Assembly (NCBI RefSeq): GCF_017743995.1
Contig: NZ_JAGHRB010000004.1
Coordinates: 248,001-312,000 of the forward strand
Origin: Ruegeria sp. R13_0
Lineage (GTDB): Bacteria; Pseudomonadota; Alphaproteobacteria; Rhodobacterales; Rhodobacteraceae
Direction of reading: 5' to 3'
Length of the DNA stretch: 64,000 nt
Shown here: piece by piece, positions 1-9,143 of the stretch
How the letters are laid out: each line of letters begins with the position of its first letter
Position numbering within the stretch: the stretch's first letter is position 1
Position numbers and translations under genes: made by a program
The notes under the pieces: generated by a model
What the model was told of the DNA's origin: nothing
The model's database searches: none
Seen by the model: the letters and a program-made list of their open reading frames with translations, nothing else

Positions 1-2
1 CC

Positions 3-488
3 GAGGCCGGATTGCGGGTTGGCGATGTGGTTACCCATGTGGACGGGGATGAGGTGAACTCTCCGGCTGAGATGAAATTCCGCATGTCCGTGGCGGGGGT
101 CGGAGGCACATCGGTGCTGACTCGGCTGCGCGGTGAGGAAAGCGACGACGTAGAAGTGGCGCTGATCCGTGCGCCCAATACGCCGGATGCCGAAAAGACG
201 ACCTTGGATGAACGCACCGTACTGCCCGAACTGACCGTCTCGGGCGTCAACCCGGCGGTGATCATTGATCTGGGGCTGAAACTGTCCCAATCCGGCGTCG
301 TTGTTGTGGACCCCGGCCCATATGGCGCCCGCGCGGGTTTGCGTGCAGGCGACGTTCTGGAGGCGATCAATGGCGCAGACATCGCGCGTCCCAACGACGT
401 GGTGCGCGCACTGACCGATCCTGGGCGCAGGCTTAACATGGTGATCCAGCGTGGCGGCCGCAGCCTGTCCCTGCGATTCCGGCTGTAG
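3..488 (+). CDS. DegP/HtrA-type periplasmic serine protease, C-terminal PDZ part (5' end outside window)
   Basis: The reading frame is open from the first bases, so only the end of the gene is present. The visible part carries the tail of one PDZ domain (GLRVGDVV...VDGDEV) and a second complete PDZ domain (ARAGLRAGDVLEAINGADI) ending in the usual beta strands near the C-terminus. Two tandem PDZ domains at the C-terminus are characteristic of Do-type proteases that degrade or refold misfolded envelope proteins. The trypsin-like catalytic domain would lie upstream and cannot be checked. rarA starts 3 bases after the stop, so the two genes are probably cotranscribed. Confidence 0.85.
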   Translation, partial: EAGLRVGDVVTHVDGDEVNSPAEMKFRMSVAGVGGTSVLTRLRGEESDDVEVALIRAPNTPDAEKTTLDERTVLPELTVSGVNPAVIIDLGLKLSQSGVVVVDPGPYGARAGLRAGDVLEAINGADIARPNDVVRALTDPGRRLNMVIQRGGRSLSLRFRL

Positions 489-491
489 CGT

Positions 492-1805
492 ATGAGCGAT
501 CTGTTCGACACCAGAGCGGCCGAGCCTGCCGCGAACCCGCACCGCCCTTTGGCAGACCGCCTGCGCCCGCAAACGCTGGCCGAGGTGATCGGGCAAGAAC
601 AGGTTCTGGGCCCCGACGCGCCTTTGGGGGTCATGTTGGCCTCGGGCAGCCTGTCCAGCCTGATTTTCTGGGGGCCTCCGGGCGTTGGCAAAACGACCAT
701 CGCGCGGTTGCTGGCACAGGAAACCGATCTGCATTTCGTTCAGATCAGCGCGATCTTTACCGGTGTGCCGGACCTGAAAAAGGTATTCGAGGCCGCGAAA
801 ATCCGGCGTCAGAACGGACAGGGGACGTTGCTGTTCGTGGATGAGATCCACCGCTTCAACAAGGCCCAGCAGGACGGGTTTCTACCCCATATGGAAGACG
901 GGACCATCCTGCTGGTCGGGGCGACGACCGAAAACCCGTCGTTTGAGTTGAACGCCGCGGTTCTGAGCCGGTCGCAGGTTCTGGTGCTGGAGCGCCTGAG
1001 CCTTGCCGATCTGGAACGTCTGACCCAGCGGGCCGAGAAAGAACTGGGCAAAGCGCTCCCCCTGACACCTGCGGCGCGCGATTCACTGCACGAGATGGCA
1101 GATGGCGACGGGCGGGCTTTGCTGAACCTCATCGAACAGGTTGCCGCATGGAAGGTTGATGCACCGCTGGACCCGGATGCGCTGTCGACGCGGCTGATGC
1201 GCCGCGCGACGAAATACGACAAATCCGGCGATGAGCATTACAACCTGATCTCGGCCCTACACAAATCGGTGCGCGGGTCCGACCCGGACGCAGCGCTCTA
1301 TTGGTTTGCGCGGATGCTGACCGGGGGCGAGGACCCACGCTATCTGGCCCGTCGCATTACGCGCATGGCAGTTGAGGATATCGGTCTGGCCGACCCTCAG
1401 GCGCAGGCGATCTGTCTGCAATCGTGGGAGACCTATGAACGGCTCGGCTCCCCCGAGGGAGAGCTGGCGCTGGCGCAGGCACTGGTCTATCTGGCGCTGG
1501 CCCCGAAATCGAACGGGGCCTATGTGGGCTACAAGGCCGCGATGCGCCTGGCGAAGCAATCTGGCAGTGAGCCGCCGCCCAAGCACATCCTGAACGCGCC
1601 CACCTCGTTGATGAAGGATCAGGGCTACGGCGACGGTTACGCCTATGACCACGATGCAGAAGATGGGTTCTCGGGTCAGAACTACTTCCCCGAGACGATG
1701 AAGCGACCTGTGCTGTATCAACCGGTCGAACGTGGGTTCGAGCGAGAGTTGAAGAAGCGGCTGGACTATTTCGGCAAGCTGCGCACGCAGCGCAACAGCG
1801 GGTAA
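492..1805 (+). CDS. rarA: replication-associated recombination protein A (AAA+ ATPase)
   Basis: A 437-residue AAA+ ATPase of the RarA/MgsA/WRNIP1 family, which acts at stalled replication forks. Walker A GPPGVGKT is at about residues 61-68 and Walker B LLFVDEIH at about 113-120, followed by the sensor-type TTENPSFE segment. The C-terminal half has the family's tetramerisation region with DPRYLARR and the conserved NAPT/DGYAYDHD stretch. Length is normal for the family. The ATG lies 3 bases after the protease stop, an order (protease then rarA) common in alphaproteobacteria. Confidence 0.96.
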   Translation: MSDLFDTRAAEPAANPHRPLADRLRPQTLAEVIGQEQVLGPDAPLGVMLASGSLSSLIFWGPPGVGKTTIARLLAQETDLHFVQISAIFTGVPDLKKVFEAAKIRRQNGQGTLLFVDEIHRFNKAQQDGFLPHMEDGTILLVGATTENPSFELNAAVLSRSQVLVLERLSLADLERLTQRAEKELGKALPLTPAARDSLHEMADGDGRALLNLIEQVAAWKVDAPLDPDALSTRLMRRATKYDKSGDEHYNLISALHKSVRGSDPDAALYWFARMLTGGEDPRYLARRITRMAVEDIGLADPQAQAICLQSWETYERLGSPEGELALAQALVYLALAPKSNGAYVGYKAAMRLAKQSGSEPPPKHILNAPTSLMKDQGYGDGYAYDHDAEDGFSGQNYFPETMKRPVLYQPVERGFERELKKRLDYFGKLRTQRNSG

Positions 1806-1899
1806 CGCAGGGTCAATTTCACGCTGCCGTGGCGTCACAGGCGACAGGAGGTGCCCGTCCGGCTTCCCCTGGGTCAATGACCATGAGGGAGGACATGTC

Positions 1900-2706
1900 A
1901 TGCCCGTTTCCATAGACAAAACCGAAAACGTTTGGACCATCATCCATGACCGGCCCGAGGCGCGGAACGCTGTTGATCCGGATCATGCAAAGGCTCTGGT
2001 GGATGCGTTTCTCGAGTTCGAACACGGCCCTGCAAAGGTTGCCGTTTTCTGGGGGAAGGGGGGCAATTTCTGCGCCGGGTGGGACTTGAAGCTCGCCGCC
2101 AGTCTGTCTGACCCTGAATTGGGTGAGGCCTATTGCGAGAAACACAGCTTTCCTATTGGATCCGCCACCTCGACGCTCGGGCCAATGGGGCCATCTCGGC
2201 TGGAATTGTCAAAGCCAGTCATCGGAGCAATCGACGGTGCAGCCGTCGCCGGCGGGATGGAGTTGGCCTTGTGGTGCGACATACGGGTGATGGCTGAGAC
2301 GGCCTACCTTGGGGTTTTTTGTCGCCGCTGGGGAATTACTCTGATGGACGGCGGCACAGTTCGCTTGCCGCGCTTGGTTGGGCAGGGCAAAGCGCTTGAG
2401 ATCGCTCTGACCGGGCGCAAGGTCGCGGCTAAGGAGTGCCATCGGATCGGGTTGGCAGAGAAAGTCGTGCCGCACGGAGAAGCGCGGGCCGCTGCCGAGG
2501 CCATAGCCTGCGACATCGCCCGTTTCCCGCAGGAGGCTGTGCGGGCCGACCGACGCTCGATCATCGAAACGCGCGGGATGTCAGTGCGCGACGGGCTAAA
2601 GGTTGAATGGGCCAACGGTCTGGAGGCGATCCGGCGCGAGGGGACCGCAGGCGCAGGGCGGTTCCGAGACGGGGCCGGGCGACATGGAGATTTCTTGAAT
2701 ATCTGA
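1900..2706 (+). CDS. crotonase / enoyl-CoA hydratase family protein
   Basis: A 268-residue crotonase-fold protein. The oxyanion-hole signature is visible as GNFCAGWDLK and as AIDGAAVAGGMELALWCDIR. It would act on an acyl-CoA in fatty-acid or related catabolism. In classical hydratases a Glu follows the FG(L/Q)P motif; here the corresponding stretch reads CRRWGITLMDGG, so the usual catalytic Glu pair is not apparent and hydratase activity should not be assumed. A GGGAGGA-type ribosome-binding site precedes the ATG by about 7 bases. It stands alone between rarA and rluC. Confidence 0.85.
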   Translation: MPVSIDKTENVWTIIHDRPEARNAVDPDHAKALVDAFLEFEHGPAKVAVFWGKGGNFCAGWDLKLAASLSDPELGEAYCEKHSFPIGSATSTLGPMGPSRLELSKPVIGAIDGAAVAGGMELALWCDIRVMAETAYLGVFCRRWGITLMDGGTVRLPRLVGQGKALEIALTGRKVAAKECHRIGLAEKVVPHGEARAAAEAIACDIARFPQEAVRADRRSIIETRGMSVRDGLKVEWANGLEAIRREGTAGAGRFRDGAGRHGDFLNI

Positions 2707-2823
2707 AACACCTACGATTGCTTGACTCTCGACCCGTTGCAGGCCACAGACGCGCATGTTTTCTAGGATGTTGGTAACAGGATACTCCGGGCGGATCGGC
2801 CGTGCGGGACAAGGGGCGATGGC

Positions 2824-3867
2824 ATGAGTGGCGTGCAGATGATTACGGTCGCAGAAGGTGACGGAGACCAGCGTGTGGATCGCTGGCTACGCCGCCTGTT
2901 TCCGCATGTCAGCCAAGGGCGGATCGAAAAGATGTGCCGCAAGGGTGAGCTGCGCGTAGATGGCAGCCGCGCCAAGGCCTCGACCCGGCTGGAGGTCGGG
3001 CAGGTCGTCCGCGTGCCCCCTCTGCCGGATGCCGATCACAAACCGGCTGAGGTAAAGCGCAGCGTGTCCGAGGCGGATGCGAAAATGATCCAGTCCTGCG
3101 TGATCTATCGCGACGATCACGTCTTGGCGCTGAACAAGCCGCACGGCCTGCCGGTGCAGGGCGGCAGCGGCCAGACCCGCCACGTAGACAGCCTGTCAGA
3201 GGCTTTGCGCTTTGGCTATGATGAGAACCCGCGGCTGGTCCATCGGCTGGATAAGGACACCTCGGGCGTTTTGCTTCTGGCTCGCACGCGAGAGGCTGCG
3301 AAGGGGCTGACGGCTGCCTTCCGCCACCGCGACACACGCAAGATCTATTGGGCGCTGGTCGCCGGTGTACCGACGCCTTATCTGGGCGAGATCAAGACCG
3401 GTCTGGTCAAGGCCTCGGGCCATGGCAAACAGGGCGAGGGCGAAAAGATGATCCCCGTCCATATGGGCGACATCGACAGCACCCCGGGGGCGAAGCGGGC
3501 ACATACCCATTACGCGACGCTCTACCGTGTCGCGGGCCGCGCCGCTTGGGTTGCGATGGAGCCGATTACGGGCCGCACCCATCAGCTGCGCGCGCATATG
3601 GCCGCGATCGGGCATCCGATCATAGGCGACGGCAAATATGGTGGCTCGGGCCAGGAAAACCTTGGCGATGGTTGGGGCGCGCAACTGGGCGGGATAATCA
3701 GCAAGAAACTGCACCTGCACGCACGCCGTTTGTCTTTCCAGCACCCGATGACCCGCAAGCCGATCACGGTCGAGGCCCCTCTGCCCGAACATATGAAGCA
3801 CAGCTGGGATACATTTGGCTGGACCGAAGACCTTGCCGCCGACGACCCCTTCGAGGAGCTGCAATGA
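2824..3867 (+). CDS. rluC: RluC-family 23S rRNA pseudouridine synthase
   Basis: A 347-residue protein with an N-terminal S4 RNA-binding domain (about residues 17-70) followed by a pseudouridine synthase domain. The catalytic motif HRLDKDTSG is at about residues 140-148, with Asp143 as the expected nucleophile. The later motif GRTHQLRAHM is also present. The architecture fits RluC, which modifies 23S rRNA helices; RluD is the main alternative. The stop codon overlaps the start of the HAD phosphatase gene (ATGA), indicating translational coupling. Confidence 0.92.
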   Translation: MSGVQMITVAEGDGDQRVDRWLRRLFPHVSQGRIEKMCRKGELRVDGSRAKASTRLEVGQVVRVPPLPDADHKPAEVKRSVSEADAKMIQSCVIYRDDHVLALNKPHGLPVQGGSGQTRHVDSLSEALRFGYDENPRLVHRLDKDTSGVLLLARTREAAKGLTAAFRHRDTRKIYWALVAGVPTPYLGEIKTGLVKASGHGKQGEGEKMIPVHMGDIDSTPGAKRAHTHYATLYRVAGRAAWVAMEPITGRTHQLRAHMAAIGHPIIGDGKYGGSGQENLGDGWGAQLGGIISKKLHLHARRLSFQHPMTRKPITVEAPLPEHMKHSWDTFGWTEDLAADDPFEELQ

Positions 3868-4535
3868 GCGCACCTCTGCGTTTGGTCCTGTTCGATGTCG
3901 ATGGCACGCTGGTCGACAGTCAGGGCAGCATCGTCCATTCGATGACGGCCAGTTTTCAGGCCGCCTCGGTCGAGGTGCCAAGCCGCGAAGCCATCCTGTC
4001 GATTGTCGGCCTGTCTTTGCCTTTGGCCATTGCACAGCTTGTGCCACAGCAGTCTACGACGGTTCAGGCGCAATTGGTTGACGGGTACAAGCAGGCCTAT
4101 CACGCGCACCGGCTGGATCTCGGCGCGGCGAGTTCCCCCCTTTATCCCGGCGCGCGCGATGCGATTGAAGCCCTGCATGCGGTGCCCGAGATTCTTCTGG
4201 GCGTCGCCACAGGCAAATCGCAACGCGGTCTGGATGCGCTGATCGAAGCGCATGGGTTGGAGCGCTATTTCGTCACCCGGCAGGTGGCGGATCATCACCC
4301 CTCAAAACCTCATCCCTCGATGGTTCAGACTGCGCTGGCGGAAACCGGCGTTGAGGCCGCGCATGCGGTCATGATCGGGGATACCAGCTTTGACATGGAC
4401 ATGGCCGCCGCTGCAGGCGTGACCGGGATCGGGGTGTCGTGGGGGTACCATGACACGGCTGCGCTTAGTGCGGCCTCTTGTGTGATTGAAACATTCGACC
4501 AGCTGCCGGATACGCTGGCAACTCTTTGGAAGTGA
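3864..4535 (+). CDS. HAD-superfamily hydrolase, phosphoglycolate phosphatase-like
   Basis: A 223-residue HAD hydrolase. Motif I is FDVDGTLVDS near residues 10-18 with the two nucleophile/acid aspartates; motif III is a Lys in HHPSKPHPSM; motif IV is MIGDTSFDMDMA. It has the alpha-helical C1 cap typical of Gph/PGP phosphatases, so a small phosphorylated metabolite is the likely substrate, but the exact one cannot be read from sequence. The start was chosen at the ATGA overlap with rluC; a longer upstream frame is only the shadow of rluC. Confidence 0.9.
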   Translation: MSAPLRLVLFDVDGTLVDSQGSIVHSMTASFQAASVEVPSREAILSIVGLSLPLAIAQLVPQQSTTVQAQLVDGYKQAYHAHRLDLGAASSPLYPGARDAIEALHAVPEILLGVATGKSQRGLDALIEAHGLERYFVTRQVADHHPSKPHPSMVQTALAETGVEAAHAVMIGDTSFDMDMAAAAGVTGIGVSWGYHDTAALSAASCVIETFDQLPDTLATLWK

Positions 4536-4539
4536 AGAC

Positions 4540-5247
4540 ATGAGCGACTGGAAACCGAAACGCTTTTGGACAAACAGCACCGCGGTCGAGGCCGAGGACG
4601 GCTATACGGTCGAACTCGATGGCCGCCGGGTCAAAACGCCAGCCAAGGCCGCGTTGATTCTGCCGACCGAAGCGATGGCCGAAGCTGTCGCTGCCGAATG
4701 GGATGCGCAAGACAAAGAGGTCGACCCGACCACCATGCCCTTTACCCGATCAGCCAATGCGGCGATCGACAAGGTGCGCATCCAGCACAGCGAAGTGGCG
4801 GATATGTTGGCGGACTACGGTGACTCCGATCTGCTGTGCTATCGCGCCACCCATCCTCAGGAACTGCAAGAGCGTCAGGCCGCAGACTGGGATCCCGCGT
4901 TGGACTGGGCCGCCGAGACCCTGCAGGCCCGACTGATTCCCGTGGCGGGCGTCCTGCACCAGCCTCAATCGGCTGAGGCGTTGGCGCAGTTGCGTCAGCA
5001 GGTCCATGCGCTGGATGCGTTTCAACTGGCGGCCTTCCACGATCTGGTCAGCTTGTCCGGGTCGTTGATTCTCGGGTTTGCCGCAGCGCAGGACTGGCGC
5101 GAACCGGACGAGATATGGCGCATTTCGCGACTTGATGAGGCCTGGCAGATCGAACAATGGGGCCATGATGACGAGGCCCACGCCGTGGCGGAAACAAAGA
5201 AAGCCGCGTTTTTGCACGCCAAGACCTTCTTCGATCTCTCTGTTTGA
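4540..5247 (+). CDS. ATP12-family F1-ATPase assembly chaperone
   Basis: A 235-residue ATP12 chaperone-family protein. It begins WKPKRFWTNSTAVEAEDGYTVELDGR, the usual opening of this family, and retains the conserved EWDAQ, PFTRSANAAID and DLLCYRA blocks. ATP12 proteins bind the F1 alpha subunit before ATP synthase assembly and occur in mitochondria and alphaproteobacteria, which supports the taxonomic call. The ATG is 4 bases after the HAD gene stop, so rluC, the phosphatase and this gene form one operon. Confidence 0.92.
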   Translation: MSDWKPKRFWTNSTAVEAEDGYTVELDGRRVKTPAKAALILPTEAMAEAVAAEWDAQDKEVDPTTMPFTRSANAAIDKVRIQHSEVADMLADYGDSDLLCYRATHPQELQERQAADWDPALDWAAETLQARLIPVAGVLHQPQSAEALAQLRQQVHALDAFQLAAFHDLVSLSGSLILGFAAAQDWREPDEIWRISRLDEAWQIEQWGHDDEAHAVAETKKAAFLHAKTFFDLSV

Positions 5248-5454
5248 TCCTTCCAACGTTGGTTTTTTTACGCATCTGCCTAATCCAGAGGCGGTGACCC
5301 ATCGTTTTCCCTGATCCGACCCTTGACGTTTGTTTATGAATGCGACCAAACTCAAGCCCACTAAAGGGGAGACACCTTTGGGGTAACCTTTCCGGCATCC
5401 ACTATGCCGGGCAGAGCCGCCCTTACCGGGGCGGAAAATCAGGAAGAGGTAAAA
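5248..5454 (+). promoter_or_regulatory. 5' region of the aap operon
   Basis: About 200 bases without a gene separate the ATP12 gene from aapJ. This must carry the aap promoter and a leader. The aapJ ribosome-binding site (GGAAGAGG, about 8 bases before the ATG) is clear. I could not assign -35/-10 boxes with confidence and see no recognisable riboswitch. Confidence 0.4.
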
Positions 5455-6471
5455 ATGAAAAAATCCGTAATCTTGGGCGCGGCAACAGTGGCCGGTCTGG
5501 CCGCAGGTGCAGCCGCGGCGGGAACTGTAGACGACGTCAAGGCGCGCGGCACTCTGAACTGTGGTGTGACCACCGGTCTGGTTGGCTTTGCTGCACCTGA
5601 CGCGAATGGCGAATGGAAAGGCTTCGACGTATCGCTGTGCCGTGCCGTTGCCGCCGCTGTACTGGGTGACGCAAACGCAGTTGAATTCGTTCCGACCACC
5701 GGCAAGACGCGCTTCACCGCTCTGGCCTCGGGCGAGATCGACATGCTGGCCCGTAACACCACATGGACCTTCAGCCGTGACGTCGACCTGAAGTTCGAAT
5801 TCACCGGCATAAACTACTATGACGGTCAGGGCTTCATGGTTCCCAAGGCACTGGGCGTAAGCTCGGCCAAGGAACTGGACGGCGCAACTGTCTGCATCCA
5901 GACCGGCACCACCACCGAGCTGAACTTGGCCGATTTCTTCCGTGCAAACAACATCAGCTACGAGCCGGTTCCGATCGAAACCAACGCCGAAGCGCAGCAG
6001 CAGTACCTGGCTGGCGCATGTGACGTTTACACCACCGACGCTTCGGGCCTGGCCGCAACCCGCGCCACGTTCGAAAACCCCGGTGACCACGTCCTCCTGC
6101 CCGAAATCATCTCGAAAGAGCCGCTGGGTCCGCTGGTCCGTCACGGCGATCACGAGTGGGGCGATGTTGTCCGCTGGACCTTGAACGCACTGGTTTCGGC
6201 TGAAGAGCTGGGCGTGACCTCGGCGAACATCGACGAGCTGGCAGCTGGCACCGACAACCCGGAAGTCAACCGTCTGCTGGGCACCGAAGGTACCCTGGGC
6301 GAGATGCTGGGTCTGGACGCACAGTGGGCCATGCGCGCCATCAAGGCGGACGGCAACTATGGTGAAGTGTTTGCCAAGAACATCGGTGAAGAAACTCCGA
6401 TCGGTCTGGCACGCGGCCTGAACGCTCAGTGGACCGAAGGCGGCCTGCTGTACTCGCCGCCTTTCCGCTAA
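5455..6471 (+). CDS. aapJ: general L-amino acid ABC transporter, periplasmic binding protein
   Basis: A 338-residue solute-binding protein of the general L-amino acid (Aap) uptake system. Residues 1-22 are a Sec signal peptide (MKKSVILGAAT...AAAAG). The mature protein opens with VKARGTLNCGV and contains the NTTWTFSRD and GYC/YTTDASGLAA type blocks of the AapJ/BztA family. It is first in the aapJQMP operon; a strong hairpin just after the stop probably keeps permease expression below that of the binding protein. I chose the ATG preceded by GGAAGAGG over an upstream in-frame codon. Confidence 0.96.
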   Translation: MKKSVILGAATVAGLAAGAAAAGTVDDVKARGTLNCGVTTGLVGFAAPDANGEWKGFDVSLCRAVAAAVLGDANAVEFVPTTGKTRFTALASGEIDMLARNTTWTFSRDVDLKFEFTGINYYDGQGFMVPKALGVSSAKELDGATVCIQTGTTTELNLADFFRANNISYEPVPIETNAEAQQQYLAGACDVYTTDASGLAATRATFENPGDHVLLPEIISKEPLGPLVRHGDHEWGDVVRWTLNALVSAEELGVTSANIDELAAGTDNPEVNRLLGTEGTLGEMLGLDAQWAMRAIKADGNYGEVFAKNIGEETPIGLARGLNAQWTEGGLLYSPPFR

Positions 6472-6483
6472 GACATCCACGGA

Positions 6484-6512
6484 AAAGGGCGCAGGACATC
6501 CTGCGCCCTTTT
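6484..6512 (+). terminator. Intra-operon hairpin with T-tract after aapJ
   Basis: A perfect 13-bp inverted repeat (AAAGGGCGCAGGA ... TCCTGCGCCCTTT) with a very short loop is followed by Ts. It looks like an intrinsic terminator, but aapQMP continue in the same direction, so it is best read as a partial terminator and mRNA-stabilising element that gives excess binding protein. Confidence 0.85.
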
Positions 6513-6596
6513 TCACTAATACTTACGCGAACGGACGCAGAGCGGGGACAACCTCGCCAAAAAAACAAAGTCCGCTAGCTACGGGGATTCCAAAAT

Positions 6597-7829
6597 ATGT
6601 CGACTATGACTGACCCGCCGAAAGCTGATTTTCGGCTGTCGATGCTCATAAACGATACCCGCTACAGATCGCTGACCTTTCAGGTGATCGCGGCTATCGC
6701 TATTGCGCTATCCATTTGGTATCTGGGCAACAACCTGATCCAGAACCTTCGGGCCGCCGGCCTGAACATATCCTACACATTCCTCGGCGATTCCGCCGGG
6801 TACGACATCAACCAGCGTCTGATCGAATATGACAGCCAGTCCTCGCATGGGCGGGCCGCGGTTGTGGGGCTTTTGAACACGCTGCTTGTGGCGTTTCTGG
6901 CCTGTATCACCGCAACGATATTCGGTGTGATCGCCGGGGTTCTGCGGCTCTCGAACAACTGGCTCGTCTCAAAGTTGATGGCGGTCTATGTCGAGATCTT
7001 CCGCAACATTCCGGTTCTGATCTGGATCATCATCATCTTCACGATCATGACGGCTGTTCTGCCGGGTCCGCGGGCGTTCCGCGGTGATAACCCGACGTCG
7101 AGCATGCTGTTTGACGCCTTCGCTTTCACCAACCGTGGGGTCTATATCCCCCGTCCGGAATTCGCACATGGTCTGTTCAGTGCAACCATTCTGAACTGGC
7201 TGTTGGTGATTGCCGGTCTGGTCGGATCATGGTTCGCCTCGCGCGAGATCGAAAAGCGGGCGACCAAGAAGCAGGAAGAGACCGGTGAACGCCCCAGAAC
7301 GCTGCTGGTGAAACTGGGCGTCTGGCTGGTGCCGTTTGCGTTGCTGATGGTTCTGATGGGCCTGACCTGGGACATTCCCGCGCTGAAGGGCTTTAACTTC
7401 AGCGGAGGTATCAAGGTCGGTGGTCCGCTGATCGCTTTGTGGTTCGCGTTGTCGATCTACACCGGGGCCTTCATCGCGGAAAACGTGCGGGCCGGTATTC
7501 AGGCGATCTCGAAAGGTCAGACCGAGGCTGCGGCCGCGTTGGGTTTGCGTCAGGGTCGGATCATGAATCTGGTCATCCTGCCGCAAGCGCTGCGGGTGAT
7601 TATTCCGCCGCTGATTTCGCAGTACCTCAACATCACCAAAAACTCGTCTCTGGCGATTGCCGTTGGCTACGCGGATATCACCGCGACGCTGGGCGGTATC
7701 ACCCTGAACCAGACCGGTCGTGCGATCGAATGTGTTCTGCTGCTGATGCTGTTCTACCTCACCGCCTCGCTGGTGATCTCGATGGTGATGAACGTCTACA
7801 ACGCATCCGTCAAGTTGAAGGAGCGCTGA
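6597..7829 (+). CDS. aapQ: general L-amino acid ABC transporter, permease 1
   Basis: A 410-residue inner-membrane permease with several hydrophobic segments and the EAA-type cytoplasmic loop near residues 300-335 (ENVRAGIQAISKGQTEAAAALGLRQGR). It contains the long extra segments typical of AapQ/BztB, which are larger than ordinary HisM/HisQ permeases. It pairs with AapM to form the channel for AapJ-delivered amino acids. Its stop is 3 bases before the aapM start. Confidence 0.95.
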   Translation: MSTMTDPPKADFRLSMLINDTRYRSLTFQVIAAIAIALSIWYLGNNLIQNLRAAGLNISYTFLGDSAGYDINQRLIEYDSQSSHGRAAVVGLLNTLLVAFLACITATIFGVIAGVLRLSNNWLVSKLMAVYVEIFRNIPVLIWIIIIFTIMTAVLPGPRAFRGDNPTSSMLFDAFAFTNRGVYIPRPEFAHGLFSATILNWLLVIAGLVGSWFASREIEKRATKKQEETGERPRTLLVKLGVWLVPFALLMVLMGLTWDIPALKGFNFSGGIKVGGPLIALWFALSIYTGAFIAENVRAGIQAISKGQTEAAAALGLRQGRIMNLVILPQALRVIIPPLISQYLNITKNSSLAIAVGYADITATLGGITLNQTGRAIECVLLLMLFYLTASLVISMVMNVYNASVKLKER

Positions 7830-7832
7830 GCC

Positions 7833-9131
7833 ATGGCCGATCAAACAACCAATCCGATCGCCTTCGTGGCCGACGGCACCATCCCTCCCTCACCGCCTCC
7901 GGCGAATGAGACGGGCGTGGTCAAATGGCTGCGCGAGAACCTGTTCTCGGGCGTTGCCAACACCATCCTGACGGTTCTGTCGCTGATCCTGATCTACATC
8001 CTTCTGAAGAATACTCTGCCGTGGATTCTGAACGGGGTGTGGAATGCGAACTCGCTGGCCGAGTGCCGTGAGATTCTAGGTGGCAAGACAGGCGCGTGTT
8101 TCGCGGTTCTGACCGAACGCTGGCCTCAGCTGATCTACGGCTTCAAATACCCGGTTGACGCTTACTGGCGCCCCAACCTGGCCTTTGTGCTGATGCTGGT
8201 GGCCTTTGCGCCGGTGCTGTTCTTCGACTTGCCGCGCAAGTTGCTGATCTTCACAGCGCTTTACCCTTTCATTGCGTTCTGGCTGATCTGGGGCGGCACC
8301 ATTCTGGTTCCGCTTGTGGCCCTCGTGGGTTGCGTCGCGGGCGGTGCCGTGTTCCAGAAGTTCGGCAAGAACAGCTTTGCTGCCGGCTTCTTCGGGGCAA
8401 TCATCGTTGCGCTGGTCGTTTGGAATGTTGGCGGAGCGCTGATCCCGGAAGGGGCGTCAGAGAACGCGTGGCTGTCCGCTGTTCCCAGCCGTGATCTGGG
8501 TGGCTTCATGCTGAATATGATGCTGGGCGTCACCTGTGTGTCGCTGTCGGTTCCGCTGGGCATTGCCCTGGCGCTGGGCCGCCAGTCCGACATGCCGCTG
8601 ATCAAGTGGGTGAGCGTCATCTTCATCGAATTCATCCGTGGCGTGCCTCTGATCACGCTGCTGTTTGTGGCTTCGGTGATGCTGGCCTACTTCTTCCCGC
8701 CTGACAGCACGGTCGATCTGTTCCTGCGCGTTGTGATCATGATCACCATGTTCTCAGCCGCCTATATCGCCGAGGTGATCCGCGGCGGTCTGGCAGCGCT
8801 TCCACGTGGACAGTACGAAGCAGCAGACAGCCTTGGTCTGGATTACCCTCAGGCGATGCGTCTGATCATCCTGCCGCAGGCTCTGAAGATCTCGATCCCT
8901 GGTATCGTGAACGTGGCTGTTGGCCTGTTCAAGGACACCACATTGGTTTCGGTCATTTCGATGTTCGATCTGGTGGGCATGATCCGAGGCCCCATCCTGG
9001 CGTCAACCGAATGGAACGGCGTCTATTGGGAGCTTCTGGGCTTTGCCGCGCTTCTGTTCTTCGTCGTCTGCTACGGCATCTCTCAATATTCTCAGTGGCT
9101 CGAGCGTCGCCTTGCCACCGATCATCACTAA
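7833..9131 (+). CDS. aapM: general L-amino acid ABC transporter, permease 2
   Basis: A 432-residue permease of the AapM/BztC family with many transmembrane helices. The EAA loop is visible as EVIRGGLAALPRGQYEAADSLGL, and the conserved QALKISIPGIVN follows. The N-terminal 30 residues are polar and Pro-rich. It sits between aapQ (3-base gap) and aapP (12-base gap), completing the heterodimeric channel. Confidence 0.95.
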   Translation: MADQTTNPIAFVADGTIPPSPPPANETGVVKWLRENLFSGVANTILTVLSLILIYILLKNTLPWILNGVWNANSLAECREILGGKTGACFAVLTERWPQLIYGFKYPVDAYWRPNLAFVLMLVAFAPVLFFDLPRKLLIFTALYPFIAFWLIWGGTILVPLVALVGCVAGGAVFQKFGKNSFAAGFFGAIIVALVVWNVGGALIPEGASENAWLSAVPSRDLGGFMLNMMLGVTCVSLSVPLGIALALGRQSDMPLIKWVSVIFIEFIRGVPLITLLFVASVMLAYFFPPDSTVDLFLRVVIMITMFSAAYIAEVIRGGLAALPRGQYEAADSLGLDYPQAMRLIILPQALKISIPGIVNVAVGLFKDTTLVSVISMFDLVGMIRGPILASTEWNGVYWELLGFAALLFFVVCYGISQYSQWLERRLATDHH

Positions 9132-9143
9132 GGAGTTCAACAC

